A stretch of 64,000 nucleotides of DNA from contig JAGTTD010000015.1 in the NCBI GenBank assembly GCA_018398585.1, positions 4,779,001 through 4,843,000 of the forward strand, in the 5' to 3' direction. Of the stretch, positions 45,400-57,362 are shown in pieces. Positions within the stretch are counted from its first letter, which is position 1. Every line of letters begins with the position of its first letter. A program made the translations under genes and the position numbers. The stretch comes from Simmondsia chinensis. Lineage: Eukaryota; Streptophyta; Magnoliopsida; Caryophyllales; Simmondsiaceae. The notes under the pieces are model-generated. The model had not been told where the DNA came from, did not search any database, and saw nothing but the letters and a program-made list of their open reading frames with translations.

Positions 45400-45860
45400 A
45401 AAGACTTTAACGGCTGAGAAACTTCTTGTGGGAAAGCGGACATGGGAGACTGGGAAGAAGCTCGGGTTGAGCTTTGATGGCGATGATTCTATTATGATCG
45501 AGTGATTTGCATGTGATGGATTAAGTATTTTTGATATGAGTATCTCTCATCCTTTCTTGTTTTGATGCTATGCTATTATTTCCCAGCTTGGTCCAATCAA
45601 GCCCTACTTTTCTCCAGTTATAGAAGTCTCTAGCATGTGCTCCAGTCACACCCCGTTTTTCTCCGGTTCTAGAGTTCTCTAGCATGTAATATCCATGTTT
45701 GTATTCAATTTTTGCTCTCCTATTTCTGTGTTTTAATATGTTATTTTTGGTTGCCTTTGTGGTCCCCGTTTCCTTATAGGTGTCCTAAGCGTCGCTTTAG
45801 TTCAGTGGCTAGATTTGTGTCGTGACCTTGTCACTACTCTATCGGAAAAAAAAAAAAAAA
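45400..45860 (+). mobile_element. L1-type LINE 3' end with poly(A)
   Basis: A reading frame at its start gives KTLTAEKLLVGKRTWETGKK, then LGLSFDGDDSIMIE and a stop at 45504, the form W..GK.LGL.F seen in other L1 fragments here. A T-rich 3' UTR follows with TTTGTGTCGTGACCTTGTCA, then CTACTCTATCGG and 14 A residues. Confidence 0.65.
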
Positions 45861-46268
45861 TTTCAAACACAGGAACGATGAAAAGAAAAGGCATATTGCT
45901 TCAATGATTAGAACTCATACAAAAGAACTACTTACACTACAATTAAAGCAAGTGAAAAAACTTGTATAACTAGCATCCTAAGCAAATAAAGCACATGCCA
46001 AAATAAAGTAATTACATCACTAATTGGTCTTAAGTGGCCTGTAGGTAGAGGAAGAGAACGAGAGGAAGAGCCTTAATACTTACATCTCTAAATACAAGAA
46101 AAGAATATACTAGATGCTAAAAAATATGTTAAGTAAAAATACGAAATAAATACGTAGAAATACTAGTATTCAACATACTACTTGTACTAGGGTTTTATTC
46201 CCTTTGGCTATTGTACCTCTAGGATCACAGTAAGCACAAAAGTATTAGATGTAATTATGTCCCCACGC

Positions 46269-46410
46269 AACAAACAACAACAACAACAACAAACTTAGTG
46301 CCTCTAAGGGCTCTCGCATAAGCAGAGTCTGGGGGGGGAGGGGGGGTAGATGTATGCATCTTTCCCCTTTCAGGGGGCTACCCTGAAGAGAGGCTGTTTC
46401 CGAGGACGCC
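46269..46410 (-). mobile_element. TTG-tailed headless SINE/RTE copy
   Basis: Minus strand: GTCCTCGGAAACAGCCTCTC, CAGGGTAGCCCCCTGAAAGG, CAGACTCTGCTTATGCGAG, CCCTTAGAGGCACTAAGTTT, (TTG)6. Long G/C homopolymers near 46332-46350. Duplication not identified. Confidence 0.7.
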
Positions 46411-46616
46411 TTCTCTATATAAAGGCATGCTTGTACCTCTGATTCATCATTCAATACAAAAGCTTTTCCTTAATATTCACAGATCCTTTATCTTTTTAAA
46501 TTTGTTTAAATTTGGTCCGGCATTTTTTTTTTCCAAAATGATCCATAATATTTTAGTTTATGACAAAATTAGTCTCTCATCTTGTAATTTTTACCTAATT
46601 TTAGTTATCATGTGAG

Positions 46617-47196
46617 GATTAGTATAGGTGTAACCGATATAGCGGTTTAGGTTTGAGGAGTACTTCTAAGCTAATACTAGTGCTCCGAGCCTTTTATGCA
46701 TGCTTGTTTGATTATACGCACTTTTGTTTTTTTTTTTTTTGATAAATTGTGACAAAATCGCTATACAAGCAGACCGCTCACTAGGCGAGGCCTAAGTCCG
46801 ACCCTTACAAAACGGGGACCAGAAAAACCAACACAAAACAAAAAAAAAAGGTCAACAGGAACAAGCGCTCACCTCAAACACGACACAACAGACACTGAGC
46901 ACAAGACCAGACAAGACACTTTTGTTGTGTGTTGGCTGCTTATTGTTCTGTCGCCTTGTTGTTTTATTGCCTATTCATTTCTATTTATTTGCTGCTTTAT
47001 ACTCTTTATATGCTTGCTATGTGTCGTTGTTTATGCTCTTACACTTAGATACTTGTATGCTTTATGCTTTCATACTTCTCAGGTTGTGGTCCTCAAAAAC
47101 AGCCTCCCATTAGGGTAACACCTTGAAGGGGTAAGGCTGCATACACCCACCTCTCCTAGACTCTGCGTATGCGGGAATCTTTGAGGCAGTGGGTCT
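46617..47196 (+). mobile_element. RTE-type LINE 3' end with nested L1
   Basis: Flanked by ATTTTAGTTATCATGTGAG (46598-46616) and ATTTTAGTTACCATGAGAG (47197-47215), a 19-bp duplication with two mismatches. The last 115 bases are the shared 3' region (AGGTTGTGGTCCTCAAAAAC, GTAAGGCTGCATACACCCAC, CTAGACTCTGC). An L1 fragment on the opposite strand (46729-46916) interrupts it. Confidence 0.7.
46729..46916 (-). mobile_element. 5'-truncated L1 3' end inside the RTE copy
   Basis: The minus strand ends in an A-tail (T run at 46729-46740) preceded by GATTTTGTCACAATTTATC. A 10-bp duplication CACTTTTGTT (46719-46728, 46917-46926) flanks it. Confidence 0.65.
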
Positions 47197-47487
47197 ATTT
47201 TAGTTACCATGAGAGAGCATATACAGTCCATTACTAGAAAGGTATCATAGATAGCTTATACATAAACAAAATGTCTAATCTTTAAAAAAAAATAAGGGAA
47301 GCATTGTTGCCTTTTTTGGATAAGAGCATCAATTTCTGTTTCTATCTCCACAATCTTGGATTCTCTAGCTGTAACATCTCTTATAGATGTGGATCCCATT
47401 TATAATTAGTGGAGGGTCCTAATTAATGATTGATGTCACAGGGCTTGAGCAAAAATCGTAAGATTCTATTAAGTGTATTTAGAGCAG

Positions 47488-48423
47488 ACAAAACGTGACC
47501 TGACTTGATGACCCGATCCATTTGAACCACTACTCGACTTGACCCTAATCTGAAATTTTTAAAATTTATTGGAACTCAAACCTGAAAATGAACCGACCTG
47601 AATTTGATCGGACCTGAACTTGACCCTTAACCTAAAATGACCTGACCCGAATTAGGCCCAACCCAAGTTCGACCCCAACCCATGATCACCTAAGACCCAA
47701 ACAAGACCCGTCTTATAACCCAAAATGGCCCATGTAGAAATTCAACTTATCATACAATTAACCAAAGGTCCCTGTACTTTGCTCATTGTGTCAATTTAGT
47801 CCTTGTACTTTTAATTGTGTCAGTTTAGTACCCGTACAATTCAAAATGCATCAATTTAGTCATTTGGTTAAATTTAAGTTAAGTTAATGACATAATTTTC
47901 CATGGCAAAATTATATTAAATGTAAGTAACTTATTATAAATTCATCCGCTTACTCAATTTAACCCAACTCGTAGCCGAACCATTAACACTTTTATTAAAA
48001 ACCTAATATAAATTTTTTTCTAAAGACCAAATCGACACAATTAAAAGTACAAGGACTAAATTGACACAATAGAGAAAGTACAGGGACCTTTGCCGTAAAT
48101 AACCCTATAATCTAAATAATAGGCTTATTATAGTCATTTATTTTGTAGATTTGATTGTAATTTTCAAGGTTGATTAACTATATTATCATAATAGCTTGAT
48201 GGATTAACCTGAAATCTAACCCGACCCGAGGATGATCTGACCCGAGATTAACTCGACTCGAGATTGACCTGGCCTGATGTAGACCAAAACTGAGATTGAC
48301 CCGAACCTAGGGACAACCCGACCTGAGCCTAACCCAACCCGATTTTACCCCGACCTAAGATAGACCCGACGTTTTATTAACCCGACTTGATCCCGACCCA
48401 GTTTAACCCGATTGTCAGGTCTA
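47488..48423. mobile_element. Repeat rich in ACCCGACCTGA words, interrupted by MITE B
   Basis: Both flanks of the inner MITE (47488-47755 and 48190-48423) are built from degenerate ACCCGAC, TGACCTGA and AACCCGA words, with left ACGTGACCTGACTTGATGAC and right AACCCGATTGTCAGGTC. Plant hAT-like MITEs have such subterminal words. Ends are approximate. Confidence 0.5.
47764..48090. mobile_element. MITE family B, intact copy
   Basis: Long terminal inverted repeats of about 60 bp: AAAGGTCCCTGTACTTTG, CTCATTGTGTCAATTTAGTC, CTTGTACTTTTAATTGTGTC, mirrored at the right end with few differences. Interior TTAATGACATAATTTTCCAT. 327 bp. Confidence 0.8.
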
Positions 48424-48948
48424 AGCGCATTGGAAAACTGTTTGTGGTTAAAACTGGGTATGGAGTCCCCTACCATGTCATCGGAACATTGAAAATTTGA
48501 AAGATTGGTTTGTAGAAAACTATTTTGTTGCGCGGTTTTGCCGCTAATTACCAAAAAAAAAAAGAAATAACATCCAAAGGTGATGTATTTTTCACTAACG
48601 AACACATCTTTTCAACCGTATCAAAAATCACTTATAAAAGTTTAAAATTTGTTGGTCAATCATATGCATTAACGCAGTTAAGTTTTTGCTTGGTTTGCAT
48701 GTATGCTTTGCATAATGACCATATGCCATATATCGAAAAAGTTCGGCTCCAACTTAGTTGGTAAAACGTTATAACTTTAAAGGTGAGGAGTACATAAAAA
48801 CTGATATTAGACATAATAATTTGTTTTGGCCTTCTTGTTTTGCTTTTTTAGGGACACTTATCAGTAAGTATTTTTTAATACAAGAAATTAAATAATTATT
48901 ATTTATGTTTTATACTAAAATATGTGATTAGAAATAATTCCTTTATAT

Positions 48949-49091
48949 ATATATATATATACGCTGGTGAGGACGGGGGAGAGCATAAGCCTCATAAACT
49001 CCTCGTAAAGAGACCCACATTATGAGCTTTGTGGGATTTGAAACCATTGGCAACCGTAGTTCACTACTACTCAGCTATATCCCTAAGGGAC
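48949..49091 (-). mobile_element. tRNA-derived SINE
   Basis: Minus strand head TCCCTTAGGGATATAGCTGA, GTAGTAGTGAAC (box A-like), then GGTTTCAAATCCCAC (box B-like), body to GTCCTCACCAGCG, ending in a TA repeat. A 15-bp near duplication ATAATYYCTTTATAT lies at 48934-48948 and 49092-49106. Confidence 0.6.
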
Positions 49092-49106
49092 ATAATCTCT
49101 TTATAT

Positions 49107-50281
49107 GTAGTAATATTAAATAATGTATTCATTAGTAATACATGTATATATATATATATATACGCACACACATTATTACCCAAAAATTTATATATATATA
49201 TTAAAATTATGTATGCATATGTATAGATACATATATTACTTTTATTATTATTATATATGCTAATTATTACGTAATATCAAATACAGTAGTACTAAAATTA
49301 TACACACACATATAATGATTGGCTTCAAGAGCTGCGGAACAGCAGGAGTTCTAATGAAGCAAATAATAAGAATCTCCATTCTTGTGTAGGCCATGGGAGG
49401 AGTCACAATTAGATGGTCTTTCGGAAGTCGTGCGAACTCGGGGAAAGTGCTCTTGGAAGCGCAAGCAAATGGTTTGGAGCAGAGACTGGGAAATTAGGCT
49501 GACCAAGTTTTATCAGGCCCATGAGTCGTCAATGGGGCCAAGAGCCAAAACAATGTGGCTTGCGGTACATCATTCGAAATGAATCGGCACAACTTATGAC
49601 TTATGGTTATAGAGGGATCAAAATGCATATATCTTGGTGCCATAGGCTTTAGAAGCTCTCGGGAGGACGTCAAGAACTGTATAGACATGAGTTTTAATTG
49701 TCTTCGTATAGAGGGACAATCTGGTAGTAGTTAGAGTAATCTGTAGAGAATTTTAATGTCCTTGGCAAATTTGGACAATCATGAAAGTAAACAAACTTTG
49801 CAGTGGACCTTTTAGGGACAACCTTTTCATTGCCTAACTTTGACATGGTTCGGTATTTGTTTCATGTTTCGACTAATCTCTTTCTACTTTTCTCCTCTTT
49901 ACGTATGATCTCTGTATACTCAACCGAGTTTCTTAAACCTCATATTTACATATAAAAACAGAATATCGTACGATTCTACTCTAATTTTACTAGCCAACTC
50001 ATATGATAATGGCAAGCGTACATGCAAAGCAAAGAAATGGCCACATACAATCACATCTTCATACATTAGATGCCAATGTAGCTTTGATCTGAATCTAAGG
50101 ACCACATACAACTTTGTTATTTAATTTTCATATTGGCAATCTATTTTTTCTCATATGGTTGATGAGGGTTCTTTTTTTTTTTTTAATCGAAAAAAGAAAT
50201 TACATTAAGAGAGTTTTTAATTACTAAAACATAAAATTTATTCTACACATTGTGGAATTTGTCTAAAATGTTCAATACACG
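49107..50281. other. No gene; TA microsatellites and unassigned sequence
   Basis: TA repeats occur at about 49145-49163 and 49189-49200. An open frame at 49382-49582 has no recognised motif. Nothing else can be supported. Confidence 0.3.
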
Positions 50282-50293
50282 AAGGGTTTCAAC

Positions 50294-50634
50294 GTGGAAT
50301 TACGGGGAAAAAAATTTGGTTTGACAAATGATGGTAATAAATCGGACATGGTTGAGTTGTTTGTAAGGACGGAATGGGGGTTTGGGTTGTTCTGACTTCT
50401 TGTCATCTCATCTTTAATTTTGGTAGGGTTGGCCGTTTCCCTCTATTCCTAACCTGTCTCATCTTGTGGTGATGTATTCATGTAGTACCTATATGATTTG
50501 TTCATTCCTGTTTGTTTTTATTTTGTCATGTTTTCCTGCTTTTTCTTGGTTGTTTTTGTCTTTGTTTCTTGATCCTCGTTTTTATGCAAATTGATTTGTA
50601 TGAGCTGACCGTTTTGTACTGTGATCTTGTCACT
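50294..50634 (+). mobile_element. 5'-truncated L1 3' end
   Basis: Matches the L1 split by copia B (ATGGTTGAGTTGTTTGTAAG, CCTAACCTGTCTCATCTT, TTTTCTTGGTTGTTTTTGTC). A 12-bp duplication AAGGGTTTCAAC at 50282-50293 and 50635-50646. It ends GTGATCTTGTCACT without a clear A-tail. Confidence 0.75.
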
Positions 50635-50909
50635 AAGGGTTTCAACATTGTTTACACTTTTTGGCTTCCTCTATACAATTGTTAGACAAGGTCAGCTTCA
50701 AAATTTTAAGGACCTACAATAAATTAGATTTGGTGGTCTTTTTCTGGTAGTTAAGGTATCCAGATCAAGTAAATTTTAAATAATCCACTTTATTTAATAA
50801 TATCAACTTTTATAATTTGCCTTCAAGCCCTGGCCTACACTATATGTCTCCTCGTACTCAAATTATTGAAAAAAATATAATCAACTAATATACGATTCTT
50901 TATATTATA

Positions 50910-52730
50910 GGAATTTATCACTTAGTTACTCCGAGGTTTAAGGATTTATCACTTAGGTACCCTGATGTTTCTATATATATAATGAGGTATCCTAAGATTT
51001 AAAAATTTTATCACTTAGGGACCTTAAAGTTTAAAAATTTTATCAATTAGGTACAATTTTTCAAAATTATACATATTTTTATTAAAAATTGCTAACATAA
51101 GACATAGTTATAGCAATGTATAGACATCCTCTACCATAATGTTATAATTTTTTTTTATTATAAGATGCTAACATACTACATTATTTTATTAATATAACTG
51201 TTAAATTTCACTGGGCCTTTAAGCTCGACCCACGAAGTTGGCACAAATGAAATCCACATATAAGCCTAAGTGGGATTCTATCTTAAAATCAATTGGCAAT
51301 AGGTGGAGTAATCCGCTAGGCTTATAAATAGATCTTTTCACTTTTACAACTTCAATGTGAGATTCTAGTACATAGGGTCACATGTGAGTCTATTTCAAAC
51401 GCACTCCTCGCCTTCTCCAAACCAATTTGATCCATCCATTGGAGAGGCCCTTGGCGCAACAAACTCAAATGCACCCCTCTTCACGAGGACTTGGTGTGAT
51501 AAACAAGAGATTGGGATCACCAACCCTGAGTCTACGCCAAACACACCACTCGCCTTCTCCGATCTAATTAGATACAACCACTGAAGAGGCCCTAGGCTCA
51601 CAAAATCAGGTACAACCACTGAAGAGGCCCTAGGCTCACAAAATCAAATGCACCCCTCTTCATGAGGACACAGTGCGACAAAAAAAGAGCCCGAGATCAT
51701 CCACCTACTTTGATACCATGTCAAGGAACCAACTGCCCCAGTGTGAGATCCACGAAGTTGGCACACATGATATTCACATATAAGCCCAAGTGATGTTCCA
51801 TCCTAAAACCAATTGATAATAGGTGGAATAACCCACTAGGCTTATAAATAGATCTCTTCACTCTCACAACTCTAATATGAGATTCTACTATATAGGCTCA
51901 CATGTGGAGTCCTCAACACTCCCCCTCACATGTGAGTCTATTTCAAACGCACTCCTCGCCTTCTCTGATCTAATTTGATCCGCCCATCGGAGAGGCCCTT
52001 GGTGCAACAAACTCAAATGCACCCCTCTTCACGAGGACTTGGTGTGACAAATAAGAGATCGGAATCAGCAACCCTAAGTCTACAACAAACTCACCCCTCG
52101 CCTTCTCCAGTCCAATTGGAAATTACATCCAATTGGATCCAACACTAATCGGAGAGGCTCAACAAATTCAAATGCACCGCTCTGTACGAGGATGCAGTGC
52201 CAGCAAACAAGAGCCTAGGATCATCAACCTGGCTCTAATACCTTGAATTTTTCACCGGGCCTTTTAGGCTTGACCCACAGAGTTGACATAAATGAGATCC
52301 ATATATAAGCTCATGTGGGGTTCCATCCTAAAACCAATTGGCTATAGATGGAATAATCCACTAGTCTTATAAATTGAACTTTTCACTCTCACCATTCCTA
52401 TGTAGGATTTTTACATTTAGCTTACATGTGGAGTTTTACTCTTAATAATACCGGTATCTTATATCATAATTCAGTGTCATTTTTTTAATATTGTGTTTGA
52501 TTTTTGTTAAAAAAACTGATATAGCTCATACACATTGTTGTGATCAAGTATTGTATCAGCATTTTATGGTTAAAATTTTTAAATTTTCACAAAAATTCAT
52601 CAAATTCTCACACAGGTTACCTATGTGATAAAATTTTGAAACCTCAAGGTATGTCATTGTATATATTGAAATGTGAAGGTACTTACGTGATAAATGATCA
52701 AACCTCAGGGTACCTAAGTGATAATTTTTC
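50910..52730. mobile_element. MITE family A, interrupted by a TRIM array
   Basis: A perfect 10-bp duplication TTATATTATA at 50900-50909 and 52731-52740. Left end GAATTTATCACTTAGTTACTCC; right end in complement GAAAAATTATCACTTAGGTACC. Without the TRIM array (51199-52447) it is about 572 bp, the same as the copy at 39530. Confidence 0.8.
51199..52447 (-). mobile_element. Tandem TRIM array (second family), three LTRs and two internal parts
   Basis: On the minus strand LTRs lie at 52447-52244, 51918-51719 and about 51382-51199. The middle one starts TGTTGAGGACTCCACATG after a polypurine tract GTGAGGGGGAG and ends CTTGACA before TGGTATCAAAG, a tRNA-Met-type primer-binding site. Each LTR carries CTATTTATAAGCCTAGTGGG (TATA region). 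Internal parts repeat CGTGAAGAGGGGTGCATTTG and AAGGCGAGGAGTGCGTTTG. The third LTR has lost its start by a deletion between two CACATGTG words. 5-bp flanks ATAAC and ATACC differ at one base. Confidence 0.8.
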
Positions 52731-52740
52731 TTATATTATA

Positions 52741-53197
52741 TATATAGGGCATTCACTTTCAATTGCATCATGATGTTTCAATATATACAATGAGATATCT
52801 TGTAATTTAAAACATTTTGCATTTAAACTTTCTTCAGGTTTAAAAGTATTGTCACTGCAGTACCATCTATCGAAACCTAAGGAACTTTTTGTAAAAAAAA
52901 AAATGCTCACTTGGCACATAATGCCAACAATATAAGGCTGTGCTCTAGTACAATCCAATGTATTTTTTCCTTGAAAATGTTTATATAGAACATGATTTCG
53001 ACAATATATAGATACGCTTAGCTCTAATATGGTGATTTTTTTGTTGGAATTCGACAAATTGTGGCGATAAATACTAACATAGTACCATGCCACATTAGCA
53101 ATTTTCATCTAACATTCGGTGGATTCTAACAAAACATTCACCAATTAAGTTGGAGAGTGTCCAAATGATCTCGAGATACCTAAATGATAAATCCTTT
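52741..53197. mobile_element. Diverged MITE family A copy
   Basis: Contains GTTTCAATATATACAATGAG, ATGGTGATTTTTTTGTTGGA and ends GATCTCGAGATACCTAAATG. Lies directly beside the better-preserved copy; ends are degraded. Confidence 0.45.
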
Positions 53198-53464
53198 TAT
53201 ATTAATGTTGAAACTTAAGGTGGTCAGAATATGTACTCGTGAACTTTTTAATCAAAAAGGCTGTAAAAGTTAGTCAAAGAAATCACTACTGCAAACGTTT
53301 GAGGTGATTGATGAAGATGGATGGAATGTAGGCTATAAATAAAAATAAGGCATATGCTAAGATAAAGAGGAGGAGGATCTGTGGTTGAAAACCAAAAGGG
53401 TGGATGAAATTGCTCCAAACATTCTTATTCCCTATAGAGCTCAGTACTGGAATGCATAAATAGG

Positions 53465-53465
<1 letters not shown>

Positions 53466-53493
<28 letters not shown>
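53466..53493. repeat. TA microsatellite
   Basis: About 13 TA units directly left of the fold-back element. Confidence 0.8.
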
Positions 53494-53500
<7 letters not shown>

Positions 53501-53959
53501 AAAGACTCCCCCGAGCTGTTGGTCAAAATCAAAGTGTCCCCCCCGAATTTTCAATTTCATCAAAGCACCCCGAACTATTGGTCAAAATCAATGTGACCTC
53601 CCCAACTTCTAGTTTCGTCAAAGATATTCTCTGAACTATTGGCATAATTTTGAAGTTCAGAGGGTTACATTGACTTTCACTAATAGTTCGGGGGGTGTAT
53701 TTGATGAAATTAGAAGTTGGGGGAGTCACATTTGATTTTGATCAACAGTTCCAGGGGTTGTCTTTGATGAAATTGAAAGTTCGGGGGTGTTTTTTTGATT
53801 TTGGCCAATAGTTTAGAGAGTATCATTGATGAAACTAGAAGTTGGGGGGGAGGGATTCACATTAATTTTGACCAATAGTTTGGGGGTATCTTTGATGAAA
53901 TTAAAAGATTGGGGTTCACTTTGATTTTGACCAATAATCCAGGGGGTCTTTTGAAAATA
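53494..53959. mobile_element. Fold-back element made of inverted tandem repeats
   Basis: A unit of about 60 bp, with GTCTTTGATGAAATTAGAAG, TTGGGGGAGTCACATT and GATTTTGACCAATAGTT, is repeated about four to five times on the right (53650-53945). It appears as its reverse complement about twice on the left (53505-53640). Ends ATATTCAAAAAGACTCCCCC and GGGGGTCTTTTGAAAATAT are inverted repeats. No coding capacity. Confidence 0.75.
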
Positions 53960-54199
53960 TAGTAACATTTCCTAAACTTCTTATTAAATATCATTGATTG
54001 CAGATAGTCTTAACTAAATAAAATGTATTTCTTAAACTTTTTAATGAAACATAACTCGAGACTCCACCTTTAATTTCGTATGACAACATGTTGAACTATG
54101 TTATCACATATAAATCACCTCCTAAACTTAGTTACTAAAATACAACTTACTCCTTACATTTTCTTTGCTTTGGAGTCACAAATGCTTGGAAATGGGCTA

Positions 54200-54325
54200 T
54201 CAAAATCTCCGTGTAGGTCCTAAAAGTGGGATTTTGTACACAATGAATCGAACCCGCGAACTAGTAGAAAAACACAAGTGTACAACATATTTACCAAAAA
54301 TCACTAGACCGCTAGTCACAATGTG
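54200..54325 (-). mobile_element. tRNA-derived SINE head (probable)
   Basis: Minus strand: GTGACTAGCGGTCTAGTGAT (box A-like), about 50 bases, then TCGCGGGTTCGATTCATTG (box B GGTTCGATTC). Body and tail beyond 54200 not resolved. A degraded tRNA gene is less likely because the spacing is too long. Confidence 0.5.
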
Positions 54326-54690
54326 ATACCTAACCACGCGTTATTATGTATATATAAAATCTGCAAGGTCCAATACCTCCAACATAAATCCACTAGTGAT
54401 TGGGGGGCAAGTGCCTCCAATGCTCAAAGGTTGGATCCACCCCTGATTGTGGTGCATTGTTTTGTTATAGGAGGGCGTCACTGTTCAATGGGTGTTTGGA
54501 CGTATGCTGAGAGTTTCTTGTTCAACCGTCCATTCATTGATAGATTAGATTTCCTCTTTTCCTATTTGTATTTTAATATGTTTGGGAATTTGTCTTAGTT
54601 TGTGCATTGATTGTTGCAAACTTTGTCCATCCTCGCGTCTGTGCACATTATATGAATACAGAGTATCAACCCAATTATAGAAAAAAAAAA

Positions 54691-55687
54691 GTTATTTACA
54701 TTTTAGTACCTTAAATATCCTGACGTTTTAAAATTATTAAAAAGGATCCTAAATTTTTATCGTATTAATAAAAAAGACCCTCTCCGGCCACCTGACGTCA
54801 TTTTCCGTCACCGGTGCTGACGTGAGAAAATTATTTAAAAATTTGCTATAGTATATTGACGTATTACCCCTCAGCAAAAAAAATAAATTTAAGCCCCCCA
54901 AAAACCGGTACAGGCCCCCCAGGCACCCCTTAGGCTCTTTTTTTTTTAATTCAAATTCTTCTTCTTCATTTTCTTCGTTCCACAATTAATGTTGACCTTG
55001 TTTTTTTTTCTTTGAATGTTCAATTGTTTTACCTTTTTTTTTTTTAATTCAAATGCATATTTCTAGCTTCTCTCCTCCTTCTTCGTTCAAGGCTACCTTG
55101 AACTTTTTCAAAATATTTTTTCAGTGTTGTTTTTAAGCTTAATTTATTGTGGAAGGTTTAAAATATTGTTTTCAAATGTCATTTTTTTTGCTTAATTTTA
55201 CTTTGTACAATAATATTTTTCAGTCTGTTGATTTTTATTTTTATAGTGTTACAATTAATTATTATTTATTTAATTTTAAAGTATTATCTTTAATTTTTTT
55301 AATTTTAATGAAGGCAAAGTAACAGATGAGGAAGATGATGAGCCTTTGAACAAAATAATATATTTATTTTAATTTAAATTACCTAATTATAAATGCAGGT
55401 TTTTATTTTATTTTTCTTTATTTTAACCAAAACGACATCGTTTTAGAAAGTGTAAAGAATCAGACCCACAATGGCGTCATTTTGGTAACTGTGAAGAATC
55501 AAACCCAAAACAATGCCATTTTGCTTGAGGGTAATTTTGTCTTTCTATTTTTTCAAAGGTTCAGGTGGCCAAAGAGGGTTCTTTTTATTAATACGATAAA
55601 AACTTAGGGTCATTTTCAATAATTTCAAAACACTAGGGTCCTTTTTATAATTACCAAAAAAGTCAAGGTACTAAAATGTAAAAAACC
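54691..55687. mobile_element. DNA transposon derivative, family C, with long inverted repeats
   Basis: Left arm GTTATTTACATTTTAGTACC, TTTTTATCGTATTAATAAAA, CCTCTCCGGCCACCTGA; right arm in complement GTTTTTTACATTTTAGTACC, TTTTTATCGTATTAATAAAA, CCTCTTTGGCCACCTGA. Arms are about 105-125 bp. The centre includes AACGACATCGTTTT and a short frame TDEEDDEPLNK (see findings). No transposase. About 1 kb. Confidence 0.75.
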
Positions 55688-56269
55688 ATAGAAAAAAGGG
55701 TAGGCCAATGTAGGCAACTTGAAAATGGAAAAAAAAAAAATCCATGTTTAAAGAATATGTAAAGTAAGCTCAAGCCAAGCTAGGAAGAGAGGTACAATAT
55801 AAATACGAGTTCATGCCTTTGATCATAAAAGTATCTGATGCACCTAACCATACATAAAGTGAAGCATCCAAGTAAAATCACTGGTATAGTCAAAAAGCGG
55901 TTTTAATAATTGTGTAGAGTAATTTCGTATTTTCTTTGTACGTCTTAATAAAATTGCTTGCATGTTCCACATTATTGTATGGTCAAGAACACTTAACAAT
56001 TTCTCCATTACGACTTTTCGCATTTCTAAGACAAAATAATAAACATCACAAGAAGAATCTTGAGCAGCAGCTTGTCACGGGATGACACTTCTCCTAGTCA
56101 CAGTACACGTGACCACTTAACTTCACTCCGTAAGTCCCTCGTTAAGCCCCATGATGCCACCTAGTTTCACTCCGTAAGCTCCTCACTAAGTCAGGCTTTC
56201 TGGTACTATAACAGTACTAATATGCAGAAATTATGTTACTCGTGTGGAAGTCATACACATTTGAATTGT

Positions 56270-56937
56270 TAAGGAATTATGTTTGGATCATCTACACTCA
56301 AGTATATTGGAATGTTCAATCACATACATGAACAAAAGAACAAATATGCACAAGGAGAGAGTTTGGGTGCAAAGGGAAGATTAACCCTTGCCCATGGCCA
56401 TCCATGGCTATTTATAAAGAATCAAAGAATACAACTCTTCAATTTACAACACACCCAACCGGTTGGGACACAACCCACACGTGCCCAACTAATTTCCTAG
56501 AATTAGGGAAGAGACACACCCCTTCCTAAATTCCCTCTAACTGTGTACAATGTACTTGTACAATGCACATGTGCCCTAAAAACAAGAAGCATATTCCCTA
56601 AAAATCTAGGGGGTGCGGATGTTAAGGATAAGGGACATGTCCCCTTATCCAAAACCACCAAAAACTGTCCCTCAAAATCAGGGAACTTCCCCAAAGGAGG
56701 TTACAACCGTTTGTAACCTCCACAAGAAGTTACAACCGTTTGTAACCTCCAAGGGCGGTTACAACCGCTTGTAACGGTCCTTGTCAAAGACACGCCCAGC
56801 CCAAGGACAGGCCTTGACATGCCAAGCCGCACCTAAGGATCCCAAATGACACGCCTCATGACAAGGACCGTGACACTTGACATCCGAATGACCCTTAGAC
56901 ACTATGTTACAGCAAAACGAGCTCCAAAGGCCCTAAC
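56270..56937 (-). promoter_or_regulatory. Possible solo LTR or LTR-like promoter on the minus strand
   Basis: Minus strand starts TGTTAGGGCCTTTGGAGC at about 56937 and has TTTATAAATAGCCATGG (TATA) near 56415. Between them are three hairpin repeats (56694-56785). No partner LTR, primer-binding site or duplication was found. Confidence 0.4.
56694..56785. repeat. Three tandem hairpins with a GTTACAACCG core
   Basis: First unit: arms GGAGGTTACAA and TTGTAACCTCC around CCGT, a perfect 11-bp palindrome. Second: AAGTTACAA-CCGT-TTGTAACCTCC. Third: GGTTACAA-CCGC-TTGTAAC. Spacing is about 30 bp. Each holds AACCG, a core recognised by many plant MYB proteins. Confidence 0.75.
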
Positions 56938-57362
56938 ATGTCCTATGGCCTCCTAGAGTATAACACTTATAGAAGTCTACTTAAGTAAAAATTATACAAA
57001 AATAGGCCGTGGGTAACAAGCTGCTGAAAACCATTCATAAATTTGAGTCATTTCAGCAGTGCAGTCTGACTTTCCAATAGTCCACGTCCTCCAATGTTGG
57101 CCCAACCATTTGCAACATAGGAGGTTCTACAATGATCCTCAAGGTCTCAACAGTAGCCTGGAGTACTGTTACAATAGCATTCATCCTTGGAGTTTTATAA
57201 TGGCTATATTCGCAACTTATATACCAATAAGTTCATATTAAAATTAATTGACTCTTATGAACTTGATAGCATCAAAAAAGTTTGAAATGATCTCAAGAAA
57301 CACCACATTTGACTTTATTTTTTTTTTTGGTCTTATATTTGGTTGTTGATGCTTAGTGTCAT

